From positions 310,001-374,000 of the forward strand of contig CAWBVW010000001.1 in assembly GCA_963792365.1 (NCBI GenBank): DNA of 64,000 nt, in the 5' to 3' direction. Below the pieces are notes generated by a model, which was given only the letters and a program-made list of their open reading frames with translations, had not been told where the DNA came from and did no database searches. Positions 36,248 through 44,836 of this stretch are shown piece after piece (within the stretch, counting starts at the first letter, position 1; each line of letters opens with the position of its first letter). The translations under genes and the position numbers were made by a program. Source of the DNA: JAOUGY01 sp963792365. GTDB taxonomy: Bacteria; Actinomycetota; Acidimicrobiia; Spongiisociales; ZC4RG35.

Positions 36248-37506
36248 TGATCCCTCCCTTGATGGGCTCGACCCCCGTCCCGGACAGCACCGACCAACCC
36301 GGCGAGGGGTTTGCAAACGCGATGGCCGCCGCCCTCGTCATGGCGCCGCCGCCTCCAGCCGCTCCGCCGCCCGCGTCGACCGGCCAGGACGTGGCGTCCT
36401 CTCCGGCGGCTCCCATCCCCCCCGGTTCCACGCTCACCGTCCCCGCCCCAGCACCCTTCACGACGATGCCGGACCAGATCGCCCGTCTGGCGACGCCCAC
36501 GTTGTCTGAGTACGGCGCGGGTGTGCGTCAAGTCGCCGATTCGATCGTGACGTCCGCCGGAAACCCGACGCCCGTCGCGACCACCGGAAACCCGACGCAG
36601 GTCGCCACCCCTGCCGGCCCGGTGCCGTCCCCTCCGGCGAACCTCGAGATGATCGAGCGGCCGCCCGCGCCGACGGACCTCAAGATGATCGGGCGGCCGC
36701 AAGCGCCGTCGGACGTCGAGATGATCGAGCCGGCCGCTGCGCCTACGGTGGAGCCGGCCGAAGTTGTGACTCCCGAGATGATCAGCGAGCTGACGACGGC
36801 CGAAGCCACCGCTGAGGTGCCCCGCCCGGCCCTCGTCACACCGCCCATGGCGCCGCCTCGCCCCGCATCCCCGACGACCCTCACGCGCGCCATGGGCGAA
36901 GCAACCCCCGCATCTGCCGTCACGGCGCCCAACGGCCCCCGACCCGATGTCGCGGTCACCGCAGAATCCGCCACCCCGCAAGGAGCTGCCGCCCTTGCTT
37001 CGGACATCTCCCCAGCGACGCGCGACGCGATCTCCGTCCCCGACGCTCGTCGCTCTGGACCCGCCCACCACGCGGAACCAGATGTGCGCGAACCAGTCGA
37101 GACGACCACGCTTGTCGCCGCCACCGAACTCGCACCCGGTCACACCTCGGGCGTTTCCTCATCCGAGCCCAACGCCGTTCCCTCGTCGGTGTTGCGCAGG
37201 GTGGAAGAAGCCGTACGCCGCCTCGAAAACGCTCCTCCCCCGCGGACGATCACCATCACCGTCGACGACCACGGACTGCACCGTGTGACCGTGAGCCTGA
37301 TGTCCGACGGAGTCAAGCTCTCGGTTCCTGACGGCGCCGCCACCGATCCGCAGTTGGTCTCGGACATGGAGCGTGCACTCGAGAGCCGTGGTTTCGACAT
37401 GAGTGGTCGTCAGCGCCGGCGGAGCCCCGGCCAGACCGACGATGCCACCGATTTCGTCCCGACCCAGGCGCAGACACGCCGCAGCGACGCCGGATACCGG
37501 CTTTGA
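36247..37506 (+). CDS. fliK: Hook-length control protein FliK-like
   Basis: A 419-residue Pro/Ala/Thr-rich protein, in line with FliK's role as a molecular ruler. Around residues 135-170 three imperfect copies of the pattern MIxxPxAPxxxEM/LKM occur. The C-terminal ~80 residues (RTITITVDDHGLHRVTVSLMSDGVKLSV, then LVSDMERALESRGFDMSG) fit the FliK C-domain that switches export specificity. ATG 36247 (or the adjacent GTG 36244) with GGAGG at 36233-36237. Located before flgD as usual. Sequence is poorly conserved, so identification is by plan and position. Confidence 0.8.
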   Translation: MIPPLMGSTPVPDSTDQPGEGFANAMAAALVMAPPPPAAPPPASTGQDVASSPAAPIPPGSTLTVPAPAPFTTMPDQIARLATPTLSEYGAGVRQVADSIVTSAGNPTPVATTGNPTQVATPAGPVPSPPANLEMIERPPAPTDLKMIGRPQAPSDVEMIEPAAAPTVEPAEVVTPEMISELTTAEATAEVPRPALVTPPMAPPRPASPTTLTRAMGEATPASAVTAPNGPRPDVAVTAESATPQGAAALASDISPATRDAISVPDARRSGPAHHAEPDVREPVETTTLVAATELAPGHTSGVSSSEPNAVPSSVLRRVEEAVRRLENAPPPRTITITVDDHGLHRVTVSLMSDGVKLSVPDGAATDPQLVSDMERALESRGFDMSGRQRRRSPGQTDDATDFVPTQAQTRRSDAGYRL

Positions 37507-37516
37507 AGGAGATGCC

Positions 37517-37921
37517 ATGACCGATGCAGTCAATGCGATTGCCGCACAGACACAGACCCAACCCACGTCGCTCGGCGGTCTCGGCGGCGAGGCATTTCTC
37601 CAGTTGCTCGTTGCCCAGCTGCGGTACCAGAACCCCATGGACCCCAGCGACGGGACCGAGTTCCTCCAGCAAACGGCGCAGTTCACCCAGGTCGAAACCC
37701 TGCAAACACTCGCCGACACCCAGGCCCAACTCATGAATCTGACACAGTTCTCGCTCGCCGTCGGCCTGAGCGGAAAGACGATCGAGGCCATCGGCACAGA
37801 TGGATCACGGGTGACGGGTCAGGTGGCCGGTGTGCGTTTCACCGCCGACGGCCCCGAGCTCGAGGTCGACACGCAATGGATTCCGATCGCCAACGTATTG
37901 GAGGTGGAGCCGGGCACCTGA
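37517..37921 (+). CDS. flgD: Hook-capping protein FlgD
   Basis: A 134-residue scaffold needed to assemble the hook. The N-terminal conserved block is clear: GGEAFLQLLVAQLRYQNPMDP, then EFLQQTAQFTQVETL. The C-terminal half is a short all-β part. It lacks the FnIII/tudor extensions of enterobacterial FlgD and is of the short Gram-positive type. ATG 37517 with AAGGAG at 37506-37511. Upstream FliK, downstream FlgE. Confidence 0.93.
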   Translation: MTDAVNAIAAQTQTQPTSLGGLGGEAFLQLLVAQLRYQNPMDPSDGTEFLQQTAQFTQVETLQTLADTQAQLMNLTQFSLAVGLSGKTIEAIGTDGSRVTGQVAGVRFTADGPELEVDTQWIPIANVLEVEPGT

Positions 37922-38137
37922 GTTCGCAGGCCGACCAGGCCTGCTTGGCCAACACACACGCGACCGCCTTCGCCCGGCATCGACGGAGGCCGCGCCCGCC
38001 GACCCTCCCCGGGGCGGCCGGCATTTGACCACACCACTGAAGTCAACCGACAAGCAGACGACGAGAAGAGAAGCAGGCCGACGGATCGGCCGGCACCACA
38101 CCCACGGATGGGCCTCTACAAGGAGGACCACTCCACC

Positions 38138-39364
38138 ATGATGCGCTCGATGTTCGCCGGGATCTCCGGCCTCCGTTCGCACCAGACGATGATGGACGTC
38201 GTCGGTAACAACATCGCCAACGTGAACACCGCCGGGTACAAGGCCTCGGTCGTCACCTTTCAGGAAGCCTTGACCCAGACACTGCAGGGCCCGTCGGCCG
38301 GAGGCGCCAACCAGGGTGGTTCCAACCCCATCACGATCGGGCTCGGCACCAAGGTCGCCACCATCGACGGCGTATTCACCCAGGGTGCAAGCCAGGTCAC
38401 CGGCCGCAACACGGACCTCGCCATTCAAGGTGATGGATTCTTCGTGATGGAGAACGCGGGTTCGCGTTTCTACACACGGGCCGGCAACTTCAGCTTCGAT
38501 TCTGCGGGCAACTTGACCGGACCGGGCGGAGCCCGTGTGATGGGATGGACCGCCGACACAACCGGCGCCATCGATTTCTCACGACCGCTCTCGGCGATCC
38601 AGCTGCCCCTCACGCAGGTGATCGATCCGATCGTGACGACCAACGTCTCCCTCGGCGGGAACTTGCCGGCCGATGCTGCCGTGGGGAACACGCAGGTCAC
38701 GACCATCAGTGTGTACGACTCAGTCGGGAACTCCCACGAGATGGTGGCGACCTTCACAAAGACCGGAACAAACACCTGGTCGGTCTCGGCCGAGGTCGAC
38801 GGAGCCGCTGCAACTCTGTCGAGCAGCACGGTGACCTTCGATACGAGCGGAGCGCTCACCTCTGCGAGCCCGATCACGATGACAGGCGTCACTCCTGCCG
38901 GTGCAGCTCCACTGAGCATCGACATCGACCTAGCGACCGATACGCCGCTCGTTCAGTTCGGAGGCTCTCCCACGATGGCCGCCTTCTCCCAGAATGGCAA
39001 CGAAATCGGCTTCATGCGGAGCTTCGTGATCAGCGACGACGGCACCATCGTGGGCCAGTTCTCCAACGGCTGGACCAAGACGCTGGGTACGGTCGCCACC
39101 GCGACCTTCACGAATCCGGCTGGCTTGATGCGCAGCGGCGAGTCGCGTTTCCAGGAGAGCATCAACTCCGGGCAGCCGATCGTCGGGACGCCTGGCTCGG
39201 GAAACCGGGGTCTGCTCTCGGCGGGCACGCTCGAGATGTCGAACGTCGATCTCGCCGCCGAGTTCACGAACATGATCATCGCTCAGCGTGGTTTCCAGGC
39301 GAACAGCCGTGTGATCACCGCCGCCGACGAGATCTTGTCGGACCTGGTCAATCTGAAGCGTTGA
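38138..39364 (+). CDS. flgE: Flagellar hook protein FlgE
   Basis: A 408-residue hook subunit of the FlgE/FlgF/FlgG family. N-terminus MMRSMFAGISGLRSHQTMMD followed by VVGNNIANVNTAGYKAS; middle with GxxGRNTDLAIQGDGFFVM; C-terminus EMSNVDLAAEFTNMIIAQRG and ANSRVITAADEILSDLVNLKR. AAGGAGG at 38118-38124, 13 nt before the ATG. The 216-nt gap after flgD contains a palindrome GGCCGA-CGGA-TCGGCC near 38076-38091, including a GCCGACGG box without a convincing -35, so separate transcription is possible. Confidence 0.93.
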   Translation: MMRSMFAGISGLRSHQTMMDVVGNNIANVNTAGYKASVVTFQEALTQTLQGPSAGGANQGGSNPITIGLGTKVATIDGVFTQGASQVTGRNTDLAIQGDGFFVMENAGSRFYTRAGNFSFDSAGNLTGPGGARVMGWTADTTGAIDFSRPLSAIQLPLTQVIDPIVTTNVSLGGNLPADAAVGNTQVTTISVYDSVGNSHEMVATFTKTGTNTWSVSAEVDGAAATLSSSTVTFDTSGALTSASPITMTGVTPAGAAPLSIDIDLATDTPLVQFGGSPTMAAFSQNGNEIGFMRSFVISDDGTIVGQFSNGWTKTLGTVATATFTNPAGLMRSGESRFQESINSGQPIVGTPGSGNRGLLSAGTLEMSNVDLAAEFTNMIIAQRGFQANSRVITAADEILSDLVNLKR

Positions 39365-39367
39365 CAT

Positions 39368-39433
39368 GTAGAACGTAGAACGTCGCGAACCATCACGACG
39401 CCTTGGGCGCCGGTTCGCCGTTCTACGTTCTAC
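39368..39433. terminator. Long composite hairpin after flgE built from GTAGAACG repeats
   Basis: Outer arms GTAGAACGTAGAACG (39368-39382) and CGTTCTACGTTCTAC (39419-39433) are exact reverse complements; inside, GCGAACC (39385-39391) pairs with GGTTCGC (39412-39418). It starts 3 nt past the flgE stop and likely ends the hook operon. The arms belong to the same repeat family as 21.2 and 29.6 kb. Confidence 0.8.
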
Positions 39434-39501
39434 CGACTCCGGGTCATCAGAAGCCTCCGGGCCCTGCCAAGCACGATTGATAGTTCCTTCGAGCTGGGTC
39501 C

Positions 39502-39528
39502 TTACGTGACAGGGGCACGCGCCGACGG
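39502..39528 (+). promoter_or_regulatory. Sigma-28-type promoter of motA
   Basis: TTAC (39502-39505), 15-nt spacer, GCCGACGG (39521-39528). The leader to motA is 93 nt. Confidence 0.7.
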
Positions 39529-39621
39529 GATGTTTGCAGGGTCGATGGACGACCCCGAGAAGACACACGGAGGTGTCGAAGTGCCAACGCGCACCAGGAC
39601 AAAGAAGAGTGGGGGCTCCCA

Positions 39622-40410
39622 ATGTTGACCATTGGTGGAGTCGTTCTGGTCCTCGTCGCCATCGTCGTGTCGACGTTGATGGACGGAAATTCATTCGGAC
39701 CTCTCATCGGGCCCTCTTCTCTCGTGCTCGTGTTCTTCGGTGCGGTCGGCGCCGGCATGACCGCCTTCGAGATCCCACATCTCGCGGGCATGCCGAAGGC
39801 CATGATCAAGGCGTTCACCGGGAAGCCCGCCAACGGCGACGAAGCCGTGAACACCATGATGAAGATGGCGGAGGTCGCCCGTCGGGAGGGCGTCCTCGCC
39901 CTCGAGGAGAAGCTGAAGGACATCGAGGATCCGTTCCTGCAGCAGGGTCTGCAACTGGTGGTCGACGGCATGGACACCGAGAACGCTCGGGCGATTCTCG
40001 AGACGATGGTCGACTCGGTCGATGCGAGGCACACCACTCAAATCGGACTGTGGAAGGCGATCGGTGGCTACTGCCCGACGCTCGGGATGATGGGAACCGT
40101 CATCGGGCTCATCAACATGCTCGGGAACCTGTCCGACCCGTCTCAGCTCGGCATCGGCATGTCCCTGGCCCTGCTGACGACTCTGTACGGCGTGTTCTTC
40201 TCGAACGTGATCTTCATCCCGGTGGCCAACAAGCTCGAGCAGCTCAACACTGCCGAGATATCCACCATGAGCCTCATCATCGACGGTGTCCTCGCTATCC
40301 AGGCCGGGGCGAGCCCACGCATGCTGGTCGAGCGCCTGGAGGCGTTCCTCGAGCCGGCGCAGCGCATCGGGCACCATGCCCGGGCGAAAGGCGGGGCGGA
40401 GGCCGCCTGA
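39622..40410 (+). CDS. motA: Flagellar motor stator protein MotA
   Basis: A 262-residue four-helix stator subunit. Helices near residues 2-20 and 31-50; the cytoplasmic loop (about 60-145) has the conserved charged segments; TM3-TM4 read LGMMGTVIGLINML and GIGMSLALLTTLYGVFFSNVIFIPVANKL with the invariant prolines region. Stop overlaps the motB start (TGATG). Together with MotB it forms the ion channel that drives the C-ring. Confidence 0.95.
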   Translation: MLTIGGVVLVLVAIVVSTLMDGNSFGPLIGPSSLVLVFFGAVGAGMTAFEIPHLAGMPKAMIKAFTGKPANGDEAVNTMMKMAEVARREGVLALEEKLKDIEDPFLQQGLQLVVDGMDTENARAILETMVDSVDARHTTQIGLWKAIGGYCPTLGMMGTVIGLINMLGNLSDPSQLGIGMSLALLTTLYGVFFSNVIFIPVANKLEQLNTAEISTMSLIIDGVLAIQAGASPRMLVERLEAFLEPAQRIGHHARAKGGAEAA

Positions 40411-41240
40411 TGGCTAGGAAAGACAAGGGCGCAGATACCGCATCCATGGAGGCTGAACTCAGGTTCATGGGAACATACGGGGACGCCATCACCCTCCTGA
40501 TGGCGTTCTTCGTGATGCTGTACGCCATCTCGCAGGTCGACGCTCAGAAGTTCCAACTGTTGGTTTCCGGACTCGCCGACCCCTTCAAGAACACGTCCGC
40601 CGAGGAGGGCCTGCTGGACTCCGGGACAGGGATCGTCGGACCGCAGTTCAAGGATCCTGCCATCGAGGAGAACACCCAGGGTGTCGAGGGCATCGAGTTG
40701 ATCCCGGACCCGCACCCGATCACGGCTTCCGGATCCGACGAGGAAGAGGACGGAGTCTTCCTCTCGAGCGCCGAGGAGCTGGCGGATGTGCGGGACTCGC
40801 TCGTCGACGCGCTCCAGGCCTTCGGGCTCGAACCCGAAGTCTCGTTGAGGCTCGACAGCCGCGGGCTCGTCGTATCCATCGCCACAGACGATGTGCTCTT
40901 CGCAAGCGGGTCGCCCGTGCTGTCACCGGCCGGACGCGAGATCATCGACGCCCTCACGCCGATCCTGACCGGATTCGACAATGAGATCCTCATCGAGGGC
41001 CACACTGACACGGTTCCGCTCAACGAGAACGGCTACACGAACTGGAACCTGTCGGCCGACCGCGCGCTCGCGGTCCTCGAGATCCTGGCCTCGGGAGACG
41101 TAAACCCGCGCCGACTTTCGGCGACAGGGTATGGAGAGTTCCGACCGATCTCCGACAACAGCACCGAAGAAGGCCGTGCGGCCAACCGCCGGGTCGAGAT
41201 GGTGATCGTTGCCGGGGCTCCTGCACCAACGGAGAATTGA
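40410..41240 (+). CDS. motB: Flagellar motor stator protein MotB
   Basis: A 276-residue stator subunit with one transmembrane helix carrying the ion-binding Asp in TYGDAITLLMAFFVMLYAIS (about residues 22-41), a linker, and a C-terminal OmpA-like peptidoglycan-binding domain (FASGSPVLSPAGREIIDAL, EILIEGHTDTVPL, NWNLSADRALAVLE, GYGEFRPI). Overlaps motA by 1 nt; fliL follows 1 nt after the stop. Confidence 0.95.
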   Translation: MARKDKGADTASMEAELRFMGTYGDAITLLMAFFVMLYAISQVDAQKFQLLVSGLADPFKNTSAEEGLLDSGTGIVGPQFKDPAIEENTQGVEGIELIPDPHPITASGSDEEEDGVFLSSAEELADVRDSLVDALQAFGLEPEVSLRLDSRGLVVSIATDDVLFASGSPVLSPAGREIIDALTPILTGFDNEILIEGHTDTVPLNENGYTNWNLSADRALAVLEILASGDVNPRRLSATGYGEFRPISDNSTEEGRAANRRVEMVIVAGAPAPTEN

Positions 41241-41241
41241 G

Positions 41242-41724
41242 ATGGCGAAGGAAAAGAAGGAAAAGAAGCCGCAGGAAGAGGGCGAAGAAGCCGGCAGCGG
41301 CAAGCTGAAGAAGATCATTCTGATGGTCGTGCCCGCGCTGGCCGTCGGCGCCGGCATATTCTTCTTTCTCGGTGGAGGCCCTGACGCAGAGGCTGCGGCG
41401 CCGACGACCACGCTCGCGCCCGTCGAAGGCGAGGTCATCGAAGTCGACACCCTCACCGTCAACCTCGTTGGCGAGGAGGGTCGGTACGCACGCGTCGGGT
41501 TCGCCGTGGTGCTCAACGACCTCGCCGACTCCGCGGTCGTGGCCGGCAAGATCCCTCTCATGCGCGACGCCGCGCTCAGCACCATGACCAGTTTCACGTC
41601 AACGGAGCTGCAGTCCGCCGAGGGCATGGAGCGGCTCCGTCAGGAGCTATCCGATGCCCTGGTGGCACTGTTCCCAGACGGTGAGGTTCTCCGGGCAGTG
41701 CTCACAGAGCTCATCGTTCAGTGA
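41242..41724 (+). CDS. fliL: Flagellar basal-body protein FliL
   Basis: A 160-residue protein. Lys/Glu-rich cytoplasmic N-terminus, one transmembrane helix (IILMVVPALAVGAGIFFFLGG), Pro/Thr linker, and a periplasmic stomatin-like domain with VIEVDTLTVNLVGEEGRYARVGFAVVL and a C-terminal VLRAVLTELIVQ, matching the family's ending. FliL rings support the stator, in agreement with its place after motAB. Confidence 0.92.
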   Translation: MAKEKKEKKPQEEGEEAGSGKLKKIILMVVPALAVGAGIFFFLGGGPDAEAAAPTTTLAPVEGEVIEVDTLTVNLVGEEGRYARVGFAVVLNDLADSAVVAGKIPLMRDAALSTMTSFTSTELQSAEGMERLRQELSDALVALFPDGEVLRAVLTELIVQ

Positions 41725-41819
41725 CGGGGCGAGCACACGAATTCCGTGTTGCGTGGTGAGGACAACCCCGGCCGGAATACGTAGCACGCTGGTTCGGGAC
41801 CTCTGCTCTCCCGATTCAC

Positions 41820-41846
41820 TGAACCACCCCGCCCTTCGGCCGACAG
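41820..41846 (+). promoter_or_regulatory. Sigma-28-type promoter of the fliN-fliO-fliPQR operon
   Basis: TGAA (41820-41823), 15-nt spacer, GCCGACAG (41839-41846). The ATG follows 30 nt downstream. Confidence 0.6.
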
Positions 41847-41876
41847 GCCTCACGTGGCACGAAACAGGATCTTCGC

Positions 41877-42191
41877 ATGACTCATTCGGTGGTATCGCCG
41901 ATCGTCGTCCCTGAGCTGACGGACACCTCGAGCAGCACTGCGCAGCGATCCGTCGAGGTGCTCGGTGCCGTCCCCGCTCAGGTCACCGTCGTGGCCGGGA
42001 GAGCGGAGATGACCCTGCGGCAGATGCGTGACCTCGACGTGGGCGACATCGTCACCCTGGACCGCAGTCCCGACGCCACCGTGGACATCTACGTCAACGG
42101 ATGCCACATCGCCCGAGGTGACATCATCGTTCTCGAGGAGCACATAGCCACCCGGGTCTCAGAACTCGATCCCGACCCGCGAGCGACCTGA
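41877..42191 (+). CDS. fliN: Flagellar motor switch protein FliN (short form)
   Basis: A 104-residue SpoA-domain protein of classical FliN size. Core: VEVLGAVPAQVTVVAGRAEMTLRQMRDLDVGDIVTLD and ATVDIYVNGCHIARGDIIVLEEHIATRVSEL. It is the second FliN-type gene here, next to the FliY-like one at 14.1 kb, and heads the export-gate operon (fliO starts 2 nt after its stop). It may be the partner of FliM and FliY in the C-ring. Confidence 0.92.
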   Translation: MTHSVVSPIVVPELTDTSSSTAQRSVEVLGAVPAQVTVVAGRAEMTLRQMRDLDVGDIVTLDRSPDATVDIYVNGCHIARGDIIVLEEHIATRVSELDPDPRAT

Positions 42192-42193
42192 CC

Positions 42194-42604
42194 ATGTGGA
42201 CATCGACGGTTTCGACTCTTCTGGTGTTCGTGGGTGCTCCGCTGGTCATCTGGTGGATCAGACGGACCAAAGCCGGTGGTCTCGGAGGCGGTCTCCGAGT
42301 CGCCTCCCGCACCGCTCTGACTCGCAACGGGGTCGTGGCGGTGGTCGAGACCGATGGGCGCCGTTTCCTCGTTGGTGCCACCGACCACGGAATCAGTCTC
42401 CTGACAGAGCTCGCTCGCGATCTCGACGACGAGGATGTCGTCGTACCGATGGAGCCGATGTCGTTCACGGATGAGGAACAGCCGATGGTGCCATTGACCC
42501 CATCGCACCCAGGGCCAGGGAAGAGCCCGATCGAAACGCTGCGAGCCATGACGGTTCGCAGGCCAACTCGTTCGACCTTCCCTCATGTCCGCCCACCGTC
42601 CTGA
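42194..42604 (+). CDS. fliO: Flagellar biosynthesis protein FliO
   Basis: A 136-residue protein with one N-terminal transmembrane helix (STLLVFVGAPLVIWWI) and a β-rich cytoplasmic domain (LRVASRTALTRNGVVAVVETDGRRFLVGATDHGISLLTEL), the typical FliO plan. FliO helps assemble FliP. Located immediately before fliP, overlapping it by 20 nt. Sequence conservation is low, so position supports the call. Confidence 0.85.
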   Translation: MWTSTVSTLLVFVGAPLVIWWIRRTKAGGLGGGLRVASRTALTRNGVVAVVETDGRRFLVGATDHGISLLTELARDLDDEDVVVPMEPMSFTDEEQPMVPLTPSHPGPGKSPIETLRAMTVRRPTRSTFPHVRPPS

Positions 42605-43427
42605 CCTACTCCGCGCACTGCGGCTCCTGATCGTCGTCACGGCAATGTTCTCCGTGCTCGCGTCGGCGCTCCCCGCGTCAGCGCAGACGCTGACGACACC
42701 GGAAGTCACCGTGCCGGCGGTGACCGTGCCCGAGCCGGGAGCGGTACCCGAGGTGCCTTCGATCGCCGTTCAGGTCAACGGAGTGGAGGGAGGTCTCACG
42801 CAGACCGTCTCTCTGGTCTTGTTGATGACGATGGGATCCCTGCTTCCGGGCCTCCTGCTGCTCGCAACGAGCTTCACCAGGTTCATCGTGGTGCTCGGCC
42901 TCACCCGAAACGCGGTCGGGATTCAGACCGCTCCGCCGGCACCGGTGCTGATCGGGATCGCGCTGTTCCTCACGTTGTTCGTGATGAAGCCGGTGCTGAC
43001 ACAAGTGTGGGACGACGCCGCCCAACCGCTCATCGACCAGGAGATCTCGATCGACGAGGCTTACGACAAGGGGTACGCGCCACTCCGCGAGTTCATGCTT
43101 GCACAGACCCGCGAGGAGGATCTCCGACTCTTCCTCGACCTGGCAGAAGGACCGCAGCCCGAGTCGCCGGAGGAGATCGGCGCCACGGTACTGATTCCCG
43201 CCTACATCGTCTCGGAACTCCGGACTGCGTTCGTCATCGGATTCGTGGTGTTCGTCCCATTCCTCATCATCGACCTCATCGTGTCGACCGTGCTCATGGC
43301 GCTCGGAATGGTGATGCTGCCGCCAACCTTCATTTCGCTCCCCTTGAAGCTCCTGCTGTTCGTCCTCGCCGACGGATGGGTGCTGTTGATCGGGTCGCTG
43401 GTGTCGTCGGTGCAGGGTGGGGGTTAG
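42585..43427 (+). CDS. fliP: Flagellar export gate protein FliP
   Basis: A 280-residue export-gate subunit with cleavable signal peptide (LIVVTAMFSVLASALPASA). Conserved core: LVLLMTMGSLLPGLLLLATSFTRFIVVLGLTRNAVG, ALFLTLFVMKPV, LREFMLAQTREEDLRLF, VLIPAYIVSELRTAFVIGFVVFVPFLIIDLIVS, and LGMVMLPPTFISLPLKLLLFVLADGW. All features are standard. fliQ starts 3 nt after the stop. Confidence 0.96.
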   Translation: MSAHRPDLLRALRLLIVVTAMFSVLASALPASAQTLTTPEVTVPAVTVPEPGAVPEVPSIAVQVNGVEGGLTQTVSLVLLMTMGSLLPGLLLLATSFTRFIVVLGLTRNAVGIQTAPPAPVLIGIALFLTLFVMKPVLTQVWDDAAQPLIDQEISIDEAYDKGYAPLREFMLAQTREEDLRLFLDLAEGPQPESPEEIGATVLIPAYIVSELRTAFVIGFVVFVPFLIIDLIVSTVLMALGMVMLPPTFISLPLKLLLFVLADGWVLLIGSLVSSVQGGG

Positions 43428-43430
43428 CGC

Positions 43431-43694
43431 ATGAGCGATGTCGAAGTGATCGAGATCCTGCTCGGGGCCCTCGACCTCGTGACCCGGCTCGCCGGGCCGA
43501 TGCTGGCAGCAACCCTCATCATCGGTGTGGGCGTGTCGATCCTCCAGACGGTCACGCAGATCCAGGAGATGACGCTGACCTTCGTGCCCAAGCTCATCGC
43601 AGCAGGAGCGATCCTGGTCTTCGGCGGCAACTGGATGCTGCGGGAGCTGGTGAGCTGGACGACCCTTCTCTGGGAACGCATCGGGTCGATGTGA
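43431..43694 (+). CDS. fliQ: Flagellar export gate protein FliQ
   Basis: An 87-residue protein with two transmembrane helices (PMLAATLIIGVGVSILQTVTQ and VPKLIAAGAILVFGGNWML) separated by the conserved IQEMTLTFVPK turn. Typical FliQ length and sequence; sits between fliP and fliR. Confidence 0.95.
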   Translation: MSDVEVIEILLGALDLVTRLAGPMLAATLIIGVGVSILQTVTQIQEMTLTFVPKLIAAGAILVFGGNWMLRELVSWTTLLWERIGSM

Positions 43695-43695
43695 C

Positions 43696-44458
43696 ATGGA
43701 GGCTGTGATCGACGTCGCCGGTATGACCGGCATCGTCCTCGCCATCACACGGGTGGGTGCCTTCGCAGTCGCCTCGCCCGTTCTCAAGGCTTTCCCGGCG
43801 ACCGGGCGCAGCGCTTTCGCGTTGGCGGTCGGCCTGGCGTTGGCCCGGCCGACTCCGATGCCGACGTCCCTCTCCGGTTTCATCGTGGTGATGGCGACCA
43901 ACATCGGCGTCGGCATAACACTCGGCTTCCTGACCGGCATCCTCCTGCACGCCTTCGAGGTGGCGGGTTCGATCATCGACCTGAACTCGGGCCTCAATGC
44001 CAGCCAGATCTTCGACCCGCTCAGCGGTCAATCGGTCTCGGTGTTCGGTCGCGCATTCAATTTGGCTGCCCTCACATTGTGGCTCGTGATGGGCGGCGAC
44101 CGGCTCGCCGTCGAGGCTCTCGCTGCAACCGTGGAGATGATTCCGCTGAACGGTACGTTGTCCTTCGCTCCCGGCATTGCCGAGACTGCCGTGACCCTGG
44201 TGGCGCAGATGCTGATGGCAGCGGTGCAGCTCACCATTCCGGCGCTGGCTGCCCTCATGGTGGTCGAGGTCGCTCTGGGGGTGGCCGCCCGCTTCGCTCC
44301 CGCAGGCAAACGTCTTCGCGCTGGGCCTTCCGGCCAAGCTGGCCGCTGCCCTCGCCACCGTGTCCCTGGTGGTCGTGGCTTTCCCCGGCGCGATCAGCAC
44401 CTCGATTGACGCCACCAGAGACGTGGTGGTGACCACGATCCGCGGGCTGGGCGGGTAG
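43696..44458 (+). pseudogene. fliR: Flagellar export gate protein FliR, with a +1 frameshift near 44302
   Basis: The first ~202 residues read as normal FliR: FAVASPVLKAFPATGRSAFALAVG, GSIIDLNSGLNASQIFDPLSG, TIPALAALMVVEVALGVAARFAP. At 44299-44305 (CCCGCAG) the frame breaks: in the zero frame the ORF ends at 44409 with unrelated sequence, while skipping one base (G44302) gives P-Q-A-N-V-F-A-L-G-L-P-A-K-L, the conserved FliR PQxNVFxxGxP motif, and a good hydrophobic end to the stop at 44456-44458. The site CCC-G could allow +1 slippage of a proline tRNA. So this is either a sequencing/assembly error, programmed frameshifting, or a true mutation; FliR is normally essential. Confidence 0.85.
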
Positions 44459-44553
44459 GGCGCGACGGGGTGGATGCGCCGACCTGTCCATCCGTGCCGA
44501 CATCCGACGACCGGCACGAGCGTGAGGGAACTCGACGCCCGTAGCCGGCTGCC

Positions 44554-44793
44554 GTGGCCCACCGCCGTGGCCAGAGCCTCAGCGCTGCACCTGGGAGCTT
44601 CGAGGATCGGATGGCGCTGTCTCGACGGTGGACCGTCGAGACGGGGTCGAGTCATGTGCCGAGGGGCACGGTGTACCAGGATGTGAAGCTGCGGGCGTGG
44701 CTGGACTCTCAGCGGAACCCGTACCGGCGGGGGACACTGGCGGACGAGCAGATCGAGGAATTGGACAAGGTCAACGGGTGGTGGTGGTCCTGA
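44554..44793 (+). pseudogene. Remnant of a protein with helicase-associated domain
   Basis: The frame encodes about 79 residues whose C-terminal half, VPRGTVYQDVKLRAWLDSQR followed by NPYRRGTLADEQIEELDKVNGWWWS, fits the helicase-associated domain repeat (LGxWxxxQRxxYxxGxLxxxxxxxLxxxxGWxW). In complete proteins several such repeats follow a DEAD/SNF2-like helicase; here there is no helicase part and no ribosome-binding site. I read it as the 3' fragment of a lost gene at the junction of a non-flagellar insertion. Confidence 0.6.
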
Positions 44794-44836
44794 CGGAGCC
44801 CGCATGGTCGGCTCGCTCACAACTAGCGTTGGGTGC

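Noticed and set aside
38076..38091. GCCGACGG inside a palindrome before flgE as a promoter
   Set aside because: No TTAN or TAAA at the 15-nt distance; kept only as a remark in the flgE entry.
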